Positions 16,197 to 24,286 of a DNA stretch of 24,286 nt are shown here, piece after piece. The stretch comes from Branchiostoma floridae (Eukaryota > Chordata > Leptocardii > Amphioxiformes > Branchiostomatidae): NCBI RefSeq assembly GCF_000003815.2, contig NW_023365881.1, positions 166,374-190,659 on the forward strand, read 5' to 3'. Position 1 is the stretch's first letter. Each line of letters starts with the position of its first letter. Under the pieces are notes generated by a model. The model worked only from the letters and a program-made list of their open reading frames with translations, had not been told where the DNA came from and made no database searches. The position numbers and the translations under genes are program-made.

Positions 16197-16581
16197 GTTG
16201 ACAATTTCGGGGCCTTATCCTTTGACATATTATTACCTAGAATTCCTGTCGCCGCACATGCGCTCTGACCTTTGTGAAAGGACTTATTCCAAGGTCTAGT
16301 GGTGAAGATGAATGCTTTCTATTTGATTGGAGAAGAAGAAACTGAGCAAGAACAACATGCCCACAGTGTAATGTTTTGTTACAACCTGAATAAAGAAACA
16401 TGGCCAACATCATGTTTCCCTTCTGTGATAAAACGTTCTATGTCTGTGCAGAGCAGTGCATGCCCCCCTCCCCACCCATCCGCAGACGATGGCAAATTAT
16501 ATCTACAAGATAGATGATTGGGTTTCATTCACGACTCATTAAGCAAAGACAAAGACTCCATAAGGCGGTTGACAGTCTTAC

Positions 16582-16690
16582 CTTGTCCGTTTTGTCTAGA
16601 AGTACCGTAAAAATCGCGTCTTTCGTACTGGAACAAAGGGAAAGACTTCAAGTCACATCCGGGGTTGTGCGAAGGTGAAAGGTCAGAGGT
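16582..16690 (-). other. Predicted 5' exon 1 of gene C
   Basis: It ends in ACGGACAAG followed by GTAAGACTG (donor at 16581 down). Pairing with the acceptor at 15039-15040 gives an intron of about 1.54 kb that includes the LINE and the N gap. It aligns with the A, B and D blocks. The upstream limit is not determined. Confidence 0.5.
16673..16685 (+). promoter_or_regulatory. DR1-type nuclear-receptor motif, gene C
   Basis: AGGTGA-A-AGGTCA, identical to the gene B copy and at nearly the same distance from the donor. It is the best evidence that this block is under constraint, although common descent alone could also explain it. Confidence 0.4.
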
Positions 16691-17500
16691 TATGAAAACC
16701 TGATTACCCCCAGCTCGTGACCTCAGTAACAGATCGCAGATTGACGGAGATGCGTTCGGAATAAATGTGTAGTAAAATTGCGATCTCAACGCTATTATAT
16801 ACTTACTTTTCACTATCAAAGTCTTTTTTTATTTTGCGTATTCAATGTAAGTTTATTTGTTCTTATAAAGTTCTTACCCGACGGCTAATTGCAACAAGGT
16901 ATTCAATATATGTAATTGTCACTACAAGGAACAATTGTACGTGAATTCAGAAACCCTTCTTTATTTTTACAGTATAACAACAATATAAAATCAATCAAAG
17001 GTACTCGTTTATATCAAATCTACAATGAAAAATTTATTCCTCAAAACTTAACATGAATGTTAGTGTATCCCACATTTCGTGCTCAGAGAAATTTATGTTT
17101 TAAAAGTATGTTTTCACATTGTTAATACTAACAAAGGGAAACCGGTATCGAAGGTCCTCCCAGATTGCTGAGTGATTATGAACAAAATCGTTACACGTTT
17201 CAATCATAAAGCCGAGTAGTGTTGAAACTCGCAGCAAACTTCAAACATACAGCTGCATATACTTATTGCTAACTGAATTACATCATAGAATACAACAATT
17301 CGTGTACAAGTTGTACATTTAATAGTGGACACATATCTATCCAAACTTTAACGTGTCAAAAACTTGTGTTAGTGGTAATACTGGATAATCAAATAGTTAA
17401 TCGAGACAGAAACGTTGAAAAAAATGGCATTATGTTATATTCTAGATTCTTGCTAAGAAAGACTTAAATAAAAGCCTGTACTGATATAAATATTTTGCCC
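16691..17500. other. Gene C upstream flank, AT-rich
   Basis: It aligns in blocks with the gene A flank (17150-17465 against 4875-5180). Between 16760 and 17000 it keeps traces of the flank shared by all four genes. A TATATAAT motif on the minus strand lies near 16793-16800, but it is not conserved in the sisters. No gene was found. Confidence 0.55.
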
Positions 17501-18090
17501 AGTACATGGACCAGTGCAGGTTAGGCTCCAATTTTACCTGCACTAACCTGTATAAACCCAGTACATGGACCAGTGCAGGTTAGGTACAGGTAGACACCAG
17601 AAATACCTGCACAGCTCCAATTTTACCTGCACTAACCTGTATAAACCCAGTACATGGATCAGTGCAGGTTATGTGCAGGTAGACACCAGAAATACCTGCA
17701 CAGCTCCAATTTTACCTGCACTAACCTGTATATACCCAGTACATGGACCAGTGCAGGTTAGGTGCAGGTAGACATCAGAAATACCTGCACAGCTCCAATG
17801 TTACCTGCACTAACCTGTATGTACCCAGTACATGGACCAGGGCAGGTTAGGTGCAGGTAGACACCAGAAATACCTGCACAGCTCCAATGTTACCTGCACT
17901 AACCTGTATATACCCAGTACATGGACCAGTGCAGGTTAGGTGCAGGTAGACATCAGAAATACCTGCACAGCTCCAATGTTACCTGCACTAACCTGTATGT
18001 ACCCACTACATGGACCAGTGCAGGTTAGGTGCAGGTAGACACCAGAAATACCTGCACAGCTCCAATGTTACCTGCACTAACCTGTAAATG
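17501..18090. repeat. 89-bp minisatellite, about seven units
   Basis: The landmark AGTACATGGACCAGTGCAGG recurs at 17501, 17560, 17649, 17738, 17827, 17916 and 18005. After a shortened first unit of 59 bp the spacing is exactly 89 bp. Each unit has GTGCAGGTA and TACCTGCAC separated by 11 bp, plus an outer pair CAGGTTAG/CTAACCTG, so it can fold in two alternative ways. The CAGGTA/CAGGTT core occurs about four times per unit. The period is not a multiple of three, and no gene is encoded. Confidence 0.93.
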
Positions 18091-18239
18091 CAGGTGGTAT
18101 TACAAGCTCTGATTCTAGATTCATGTCTGTAAAGCCTTAAGAAAAGCTTGTACTGACAAAATTATGTTTTTGCAAGATCTTCTAGCACGTCTATTCTTAA
18201 TCGGATAAGAAGTCACAACTGTTTTTAAGAACAACATAT

Positions 18240-18449
18240 TAAGATTTTGCTCCAAGGCGATGTTTTTCTAAATGGAAATACCAACGGGATTTCTGTGCTG
18301 CGAAACAGTCATATTGCTCTGATTTGTTTTTTGCAGCATACCCACCCTTCCCACACATGTAGGGCTTCTCGCAAGTGTGTTTTGTTACATGGATGTCCAA
18401 CGGACTTTCTGCGAGGCAGAATAGTCGCACTGGTCATACTTGTAGGGTT
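18240..18449 (-). pseudogene. Decayed 3' finger array of gene D
   Basis: Beyond the gene D stop the minus strand continues out of frame with PYKYDQCDYSASQK, then TCEKPYMCGKGGYAAKNKS (second zinc Cys lost) and YDCFAAQKS. Each is damaged by lost cysteines and frameshifts. Homology to finger coding sequence fades near 18240. Confidence 0.8.
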
Positions 18450-19697
18450 TTATGTGGCGTGAGTTTTGATATGTACAGACAGTTCATCCTTTGTAGCTGC
18501 CCTGTACCCGCATTTATCACACACGTAGGGTTTCTCCTGGGCATGTTCTCTAAGGTGGTCATCTAAGGAAGATTTCCTTGTTGCAGAATAGTCACACTGG
18601 TCACACTTGAACTTGAAGGGTGTCTCTCTAGTGTGTCTCAATACATGTTGGTCCAAGTGCGATTTCCGTGCTGCCACATAGTCACACTGGTGACACTTGT
18701 AGGGTTTTTCTCCTGTATGAGTTCGCATGTGCATGGATAGGTCTGACTTATAAGCTGCCCTGTACCCACACATGTAGGGTTTCTCACCGGTGTGTTTGGC
18801 TAGATGTCTGTCCAAGTTGGACTTACAAGTAGCAGAATAGTCACACTGGTCACACTTGTAGGGTTTTTCCCCTGTGTGAGTTCTCATGTGTTTTGATAGG
18901 TGAGACTTCTTCGCTGTCCTGTACCCACACTCCCCACACATGTAGGGTTTCTCACCAGTGTGTTTTGTTATGTGGTCCTCCAAAGTGGATTTACGTGCTG
19001 CAGAATAGTCGCACTGGTCACATTTGTAGGGTTTCTCACCAGTATGAGTTCTCATATGGTTTAATAAAGTAAATTTCAGAGCTGTTCTGAGCCCACACTC
19101 CCCACACATGTAGGGTTTCTCACCGGTGTGCTTCAGTAGATGTTTGTCCAAAGAGGATTTCTGTGCAGCAGAATAGTTACACTGGTCACACTTGAAGGGT
19201 TTTTCCCCGGTATGAGTTTTCATGTGTCTGGATAAGTTGGACTTGCAAGCTGCCCTGTACCCACACTCCCCACACATGTAGGGCTTTTCACCGGTGTGTT
19301 TCGTTAGATGTAGGTCCAAATTAGCTTTCTGTGCAGCAGAGTAATCACATTGGTCACACTTGTAGGGTTTCTCACCTGTATGAGTTCTCATGTGTTTTGA
19401 TAAGGTAGATTTCAGATTTGTCCGGTACCCACACTCCCCACACATGTAGGGTTTCTCACCGGTGTGTTTTGTTACGTGTATGACCAAAGCACATTTTTGT
19501 GCAGCAGAATAATCACACTGGTCGCACTTGTAGGGTTTATCACCGGTGTGTTTTGTTCGATGTCGGTCCAAATTGGATTTCCGTGCTGTCGCATAGTCAC
19601 ACTGGTCACATTTGTATGCCTTTTCTTCTTCTGTCTCGTTCCCAGGGTGGCCAGTGCGCAAACCTTCAGTAGAACCTCCGCAGCTGGGACTCGCCAT
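18450..19697 (-). CDS. Gene D: C2H2 zinc-finger protein, 415 residues
   Basis: This has the fullest finger array, probably a nuclear DNA-binding protein. It starts MASPSCGGS at 19697, 7 nt after acceptor AG (19705-19706), with a single 12-residue GHPGNE repeat. Fourteen fingers follow. Fingers 2-11 alternate CDQC and CGEC types. Finger 11 reads YMCGYRAAYKS and lacks the second zinc cysteine through a 9-bp deletion between two CCCACAC copies. Finger 13 has a two-residue insertion (PFKFKCDQ). Finger 14 (CDKCGYRAATKDELSVHIKTH) is followed by AT and a stop at 18452-18450, after an ancestral one-base loss. It is nearly identical to gene A from the N-terminus to finger 10, with six finger substitutions. 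It is the copy most likely to be functional. Confidence 0.9.
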   Translation of the reverse strand: MASPSCGGSTEGLRTGHPGNETEEEKAYKCDQCDYATARKSNLDRHRTKHTGDKPYKCDQCDYSAAQKCALVIHVTKHTGEKPYMCGECGYRTNLKSTLSKHMRTHTGEKPYKCDQCDYSAAQKANLDLHLTKHTGEKPYMCGECGYRAACKSNLSRHMKTHTGEKPFKCDQCNYSAAQKSSLDKHLLKHTGEKPYMCGECGLRTALKFTLLNHMRTHTGEKPYKCDQCDYSAARKSTLEDHITKHTGEKPYMCGECGYRTAKKSHLSKHMRTHTGEKPYKCDQCDYSATCKSNLDRHLAKHTGEKPYMCGYRAAYKSDLSMHMRTHTGEKPYKCHQCDYVAARKSHLDQHVLRHTRETPFKFKCDQCDYSATRKSSLDDHLREHAQEKPYVCDKCGYRAATKDELSVHIKTHAT

Positions 19698-19737
19698 GCC
19701 TTTTCTGTTGAGGGTCAACAAATGATAGTAGGAAAAT

Positions 19738-20316
19738 CAGGGCTCGAAATTCATTTGGGGGGCGGGGGGGGGGGGGATTACGTGCACTGGTGTACCCAAC
19801 CTGGAAAATTGGGTGAACGAAAAATTTTTTAGGTGTACCACATAAAATAAAGTAGAATATCTAAATTAGTAATTTGAATGGTAGTAATTTGAACGAGCTC
19901 TTCAAAAAATCGGAACAGGGATACTTGCTTTGACATTTTCCCGCTGTTTCTGACATCCAGGAATTGATTTGTAACACCAAATTTGGCCAACCCAGAGATC
20001 TACGATGTTAAGAAAATGTACAAATTTAACATGTTCTCGTCCCAGCAGTTATCATAGAAAGTACCCCAAAACTCCTGAAACAAATGATGTCGTGTTTCGA
20101 CACATGACAGTCAGTGGTCTCAATGTAAGAATTCTGAGGGGCGAGTAAGAACAGAAAGAAACAAACATGCCGACAACCGGGATCAAACCCGGGTCGGCAG
20201 ATTACAAATCCAACGTGCAAACCTCAACACCAAAAGCTCAGAGCCGTTGGCGTGGTCAGTTTGCTTGAACCCCACTCTTACACCCAATAATTTTGGGTGC
20301 ACAAACAAGAGCCCTG
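19738..20316. mobile_element. hAT-like element in gene D intron
   Basis: It is the same insertion as 3085-3659: CAGGGCTC start, GAGCCCTG end, G-rich run near 19757-19776 and the tRNA-Thr-like relic (about 20165-20250). It sits at the same site relative to the coding exon. The insertion therefore predates the duplication that separated A from D. Confidence 0.65.
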
Positions 20317-20380
20317 ATAATAGTATATACGCTGTATACTTGACAGATTCAATCCACTTTAAGCTTTATTCAGTGTTTCA

Positions 20381-20462
20381 ATGGTGTCTCATTCTGTCCT
20401 GTCTTACACAAAAGTACAAATAGTGGTCTGTGTTCTCCCTTGTCTTACATATAATAAAGTTA
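20381..20462 (-). pseudogene. LINE zinc-knuckle relic in gene D intron
   Basis: The minus strand reads IICKTRENTDHYLYFCVRQD, the counterpart of the gene B relic at 11967-12100. The first knuckle cysteine is lost. It marks the B-like part of the gene D intron. Confidence 0.55.
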
Positions 20463-20620
20463 AAGAAGAAGAAAACACTTCCTGTGTGCACAGACCACTG
20501 CCCCCCTCCCCACCCTTCGTCAGACAACCGTGCAGTATTTGGGTTTTTAACCGCTAATTTTTTAAACAAATGCACGTAGACACTAAAACAGAGACTTCAT
20601 AAGGCGGTTAACACTCTTAC

Positions 20621-20730
20621 CTCGTCCGTGTTGTCGAGAAGTACCGTAAAAATCCTTTTTTTTCGCGCTGGAACAAAGATACACCACACCTCATTCTATC
20701 CGGGGTCATAAGAAGGTAAAAGGTCAAAGG
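20621..20730 (-). other. Predicted 5' exon 1 of gene D
   Basis: It ends in ACGGACGAG followed by GTAAGAGTG (donor at 20620 down), giving a 916-bp intron with the acceptor at 19705-19706, almost the same length as in gene A (918 bp). In sequence it is closer to gene B exon 1 (ATACACC.CACCTC) than to gene A. Confidence 0.5.
20714..20726 (+). promoter_or_regulatory. DR1-type nuclear-receptor motif, gene D
   Basis: AGGTAA-A-AGGTCA, one base away from the B and C copies and at the same place. The function is inferred from the motif only. Confidence 0.38.
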
Positions 20731-21138
20731 GCATACACGCCTGATTACCTAGCTCACTCACAATTGTGAATCCGCCAGCTGCTTGCAGATTGACGGAGTT
20801 GCGCTAGCAATAAATGCACGGTAAAATCGCTATCAGATTTTACCATCGCTTCTTTTTTTTAGGTTGGGAATTTGTCATGCGTTTTGTTAATGGTTTTAAC
20901 ATAATGTTTGACAGAATTGTATCATTCCGGTTCATGTATGTAATCATCATCATATCGTAAATAATAAGTAAATTATTATGTATGTAATAAATAAATGTCA
21001 ATATCACCTCAACCAACAATTGTACGTAGATTTAGTTTGCAGATCCCTCCCTTATTCTTTTCGTATAAAATAACGTAGAATTAATTATTACTGACAACAT
21101 TTATTTCTGAAACTGAACCACAAAAATAAGAATTTTAT
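20731..21138. other. Gene D upstream flank
   Basis: It aligns in blocks with 12387-12830 upstream of gene B. AT-rich, with a short ATAAATAA stretch. No gene seen. Confidence 0.55.
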
Positions 21139-21188
21139 TATATTTCAGCCATACATAGTATGGTGAAATATATCGTATTCGTAATGTT

Positions 21189-21219
<31 letters not shown>

Positions 21220-21228
21220 CCTGTCAAA
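21139..21228. repeat. Palindrome plus (TTTC)n microsatellite
   Basis: ATATTTCAGCCATAC and GTATGGTGAAATAT (about 21140-21172) pair over 14 bp with one bulge. A run of about ten TTTC units follows (about 21187-21227). Together they look like the terminus of the repeat complex that fills the rest of the window. Confidence 0.75.
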
Positions 21229-21399
21229 TCTTCAAAGTGATTCATCTCCGCCGTTCCTGGACCGAATGACCTGAAATTCGGCACAGGGGTAGAGTGAACC
21301 AATACCTTGATGCTTTTTTCCCATTTTTTTCATATCTGCCTCTAAAATGATTTTATAGAGATTTTTTGGTCAATTTTAGACCAAAACTGTATATTTTGG

Positions 21400-21790
21400 C
21401 CCCTGTACCCAGGTATTACAACCAAATGAGCTGAAATTTGACAGAGATGTGCCTTGATAATGCCCCCATATAAATTCGATAACACTTTTGGTGTACAGTA
21501 CAACAAAATGCTTATTTTTGCGATTTTTTGACCAATTTTTGACCCAAAAAGGACACTTTTGGCTCCTGTACCTTGGTATTGCAACCGAATGAGCTGAAAT
21601 TTGACACAGATGTGCCTTGATAATCTTTTCATATAAATTCAATAACACTTTTGGTGTACAGTACAACAAAATGCTTATTTTTGCGATTTTTGGCCAATTT
21701 TTGACCAAAAAATGACACTTTTGGCTCCTGTACCCTGGTATTACAATTAAATGACCTGAAATTTGGTATAGATAGGCATTAGATACTTGG
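21400..21790. repeat. 163-bp tandem repeat, about 2.5 units
   Basis: The landmark CCTGTACC..GGTATT recurs at 21402, 21565 and 21727, giving steps of 163 and 162 bp. Units share GAGCTGAAATTTGACA, TGTGCCTTGATAAT and CACTTTTGGTGTACAGTAC. Long minus-strand open frames here (21376-21966) come from the repeat and encode nothing recognisable. Confidence 0.85.
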
Positions 21791-22564
21791 TAACAAGATT
21801 CAAGTAAAATTTTTGACATAAACAACTTTAAAATGATTAATTTTGGCACTTTTCTGAGGGGAAATTTGTTTTCTTTTGGCCTCCTGACGTGACCTTCCGT
21901 GACCCCGCACAGAGCCACATCTGTGCGCGTCAGCCGGAGAGTTAATTGAATCAAAGACCTAGCCAATCAGCGAAGAGGAGGCCAAAGGCTAATTAATATT
22001 CATAAGCGGGGCCTCATGATCCCTTATATAGCAGTGTTCCCGCCAGGGGGAGCGAAGCCCGCCTAAGGCTCTCGCATTTTAGACTATTCAGAAGGCTTTA
22101 TATTGTATCAGTTCTTAGGGGCATATCTATGATAATCGCAGCAGTCACTTAACTTCTCTTCAGGAGTTTAGCATAACACTATTTCAGGTCAAACCGTCAA
22201 AGGCAACTAAAAACAAACTTTAACGTTACTGAGTTCAACAGTACTTATAACTTGTTATCCGAAGTTGAAACGCTAGCGATGGTATTTTCGCTGCGCTGTT
22301 AGCTCCGTGCGACTGTTGTTGACGGTCTTATAACGGTATATTTTGCACCCCTGTACCCTGGTATGAGTAACATTTGGTATAGATAGGCATAAGATAGTTG
22401 GTAAAATGATCCAAGTAAAATTTTTGGCATAAAGTACTGTAAAAGGCTTAATTACAGCACTTTTTTTAGGGGAAATTGGTTTTCTTTCGTTCTCCATGCC
22501 ATGACCTTTAGGACGTTCACCCCACAGAGCCGACATCTGCACCTGCGTCTAGCCGGCAGGAAGA
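21789..22564. repeat. First copy of a 1,722-bp tandem duplication
   Basis: It is nearly identical to 23511-24286, with only about three base differences noticed by eye (including TTATATAG against GTATATAG). It contains GCCAATCAGCG (CCAAT box, 21962), TTAATATTCATAAGCGGGG and TATATAG (about 22025), spaced like a compact promoter. The downstream part encodes no recognisable gene. Confidence 0.9.
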
Positions 22565-22985
22565 GTTAATTCAATTAATGGTTCAGCCAATCAGCGAAGA
22601 GGAAAGCGAAGGCTAATTAATATTCATAAGCGGGACCACACAATACGTTAACTTGAAGACTCAGGCCGTACAGACTTCTCGCCAAGCCCCCCCGGAAGCT
22701 CTTGCATTTTAGACTATTGAGAAGGCTTCTTTTATCAGTTTTTTTAGGGCCATATCTACGATAATCGTAGCAGTCACTTACTTCTCTTCAGCAGTTTGAC
22801 TTTAAAATATTTCGGGTCAAAGCTTCAAAGACAACTAAAACCTCATAAACAACAAACTAAATACTTAGCTCAACAGTATACAAAAATATTGTACGGGTTG
22901 CCATCCTTAGTTGAAGCGCTTATTTATAGCGCTAGTATCTTCGCTGCGCCGTTAGCCGCCGTGCGACTTTTGTTGACGGTCTGAT
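22350..22985. repeat. Diverged copy of the CCAAT-containing unit
   Basis: It repeats the order of 21727-22330: CCTGTACCCTGG, ATTTGGTATAGATAGGCAT, AGCCAATCAGCGAAGAGG, TTAATATTCATAAGCGGG, GCATTTTAGACTATT.AGAAGG and TTGACGGTCT. It differs at many positions and lacks the TATATAG motif. It therefore represents an older duplication than the 1,722-bp one. Confidence 0.8.
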
Positions 22986-23506
22986 ATCCCTACGTCGCCG
23001 CCTCGCTGATATTCCCACGGACATGTTTCAAGAAAAATACCCAGCAAAAAACGCTGTTCTGCGTCAAATTCTATTCTTTAAAACATGTGGGACTCAGTGT
23101 TACAGTCTAAATATTTTGTAGAAGCACCGCTGTAGGAAAGAAGGTCCAAGCAATGTAAAACATCACGTAGCATGAAGTTCGCTGTCAACTGGCACACAGC
23201 ACATGACTGTTTGAAACTCTAAGTCTAATCAACAGCCGTGTTTGATTGATAGCCGGCGGTCCTTTGATGAAGTCGGCGAAAGGTGCGTTAGTTAGAAAAT
23301 CTGCGTTTAGTTTTGATACGTAATTATAAGTTAGACAGTGGCGAGAATGATTATTTTCTCATCAATATTTCTCTTCAGAATTATTTGAACTTAATTGTAC
23401 ATCTTAACAATTGGCTTACCTGTGCAATGTTTATATGATTAATGATCAGTGTACTGAAATCATGTGTAACGTATGGCTCCTAGTCAATAGATCAGCATTT
23501 TCTCTA
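22986..23506. other. Unassigned spacer inside the duplicated unit
   Basis: It has no reading frame of note and no resemblance to other parts of the window that I can see. It is the only part of the 1,722-bp unit for which a second copy is not visible, because the window ends first. Confidence 0.45.
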
Positions 23507-24286
23507 TAGTGGTAACAAGATTCAAGTAAAATTTTTGACATAAACAACTTTAAAATGATTAATTTTGGCACTTTTCTGAGGGGAAATTTGTTTTCTTTTG
23601 GCCTCCTGACGTGACCTTCCGTGACCCCGCACAGAGCCACACCTGTGCGCGTCAGCCGGAGAGTTTATTGAATCAAAGACCTAGCCAATCAGCGAAGAGG
23701 AGGCCAAAGGCTAATTAATATTCATAAGCGGGGCCTCATGATCCCGTATATAGCAGTGTTCCCGCCAGGGGGAGCGAAGCCCGCCTAAGGCTCTCGCATT
23801 TTAGACTATTCAGAAGGCTTTATATTGTATCAGTTCTTAGGGGCATATCTATGATAATCGCAGCAGTCACTTAACTTCTCTTCAGGAGTTTAGCATAACA
23901 CTATTTCAGGTCAAACCGTCAAAGGCAACTAAAAACAAACTTTAACGTTACTGAGTTCAACAGTACTTATAACTTGTTATCCGAAGTTGAAACGCTAGCG
24001 ATGGTATTTTCGCTGCGCTGTTAGCTCCGTGCGACTGTTGTTGACGGTCTTATAACGGTATATTTTGCACCCCTGTACCCTGGTATGAGTAACATTTGGT
24101 ATAGATAGGCATAAGATAGTTGGTAAAATGATCCAAGTAAAATTTTTGGCATAAAGTACTGTAAAAGGCTTAATTACAGCACTTTTTTTAGGGGAAATTG
24201 GTTTTCTTTCGTTCTCCATGCCATGACCTTTAGGACGTTCACCCCACAGAGCCGACATCTGCACCTGCGTCTAGCCGGCAGGAAGA
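23507..24286. repeat. Second copy of the 1,722-bp tandem duplication
   Basis: It continues to the window edge in register with 21785-22564 (CCAAT at 23685, TATATAG near 23747, both shifted by exactly 1,722 bp). Identical 89-codon minus-strand frames at 22273-22542 and 23995-24264 are by-products of the duplication, with no recognisable domain. Confidence 0.9.

Noticed and set aside
16793-16800. TATA box for gene C
   Set aside because: A TATATAAT is present, but the B, D and A counterparts lack it and the region is AT-rich, so a chance match is likely.
17501-18090. A CRISPR array
   Set aside because: The whole 89-bp unit is repeated, there are no unique spacers, and the context is an animal genome.
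21376-21966. A 196-codon minus-strand gene
   Set aside because: The frame follows the 163-bp repeat, its peptide repeats with it, and no domain or splice signals were seen.
22273-22542. An 89-codon gene conserved in two copies (also 23995-24264)
   Set aside because: The copies are identical because the DNA was recently duplicated. This is not evidence of selection, and the peptide has no recognisable features.

Overview
This is a repeat-rich animal genome window, most likely from a cephalochordate (amphioxus, Branchiostoma). That placement is an inference from three things: C2H2 zinc-finger arrays that alternate a CDQCDYSA finger with a CGECGYR finger, a 5S-rRNA-derived SINE, and CR1-like LINE fragments. 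No tool could confirm it. There are no prokaryotic features. A 253-base run of N lies at 15944-16196.

The window carries a head-to-tail array of four paralogous zinc-finger genes, all on the minus strand: gene A (coding exon 2079-3044), gene B (7658-9085), gene C (14204-15031) and gene D (18450-19697). In each, an ATG follows 7 or 8 bases after a good 3' splice acceptor (pyrimidine tract, then CAACAG or CTACAG). The protein starts M-x-x-P-[ST]-C-x-G-S, runs through 1-7 copies of a 12-residue repeat (consensus TEGLRPGHPGNE, a 36-bp coding minisatellite), then 8-14 C2H2 fingers. Upstream of each coding exon lies a conserved block ending in a consensus splice donor (AAG or GAG followed by GTAAG or GTAAA). 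This suggests one common gene model: a non-coding or short leader exon 1, an intron of about 0.9-3.2 kb, and a single coding exon. A DR1-type nuclear-receptor motif lies about 90-105 bp upstream of the donor in three copies, and a decayed version lies there in the fourth.

All four coding exons have broken or decaying 3' ends. A is truncated by a 4-bp deletion. B and C stop early with finger remnants after the stop. D has a 9-bp deletion in one finger and a decayed tail. A and D are near-identical in the body and in the proximal intron, but their distal 5' regions pair differently: A with C, and D with B. Array members therefore look like mosaics made by unequal exchange or gene conversion.

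Layout: 1-494 unremarkable; 495-1790 a 75-bp and 121-bp tandem array; 1944-1997 an inverted repeat at the broken end of gene A; 2000-4130 gene A, with a hAT-like element in its intron; 4434-4829 a perfect 36-bp hairpin abutting a MITE; 5320-7080 two LINE fragments meeting tail to tail, one carrying a hAT-like MITE; 7160-9092 gene B; 9309-11964 a string of elements in gene B's intron (foldback, 5S-SINE, nested MITEs, palindrome array); 12000-12400 the 5' end of gene B; 12400-13940 AT-rich spacer; 13940-16700 gene C with a LINE and the N gap in its intron; 17501-18090 an 89-bp minisatellite; 18240-20730 gene D; 21139-24286 a multi-copy repeat complex including a 1,722-bp tandem duplication with CCAAT and TATA-like motifs.

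The genes presumably encode nuclear DNA-binding proteins of unknown targets. No pathway can be read from the window. The main biological interest is how a young zinc-finger cluster diversifies.
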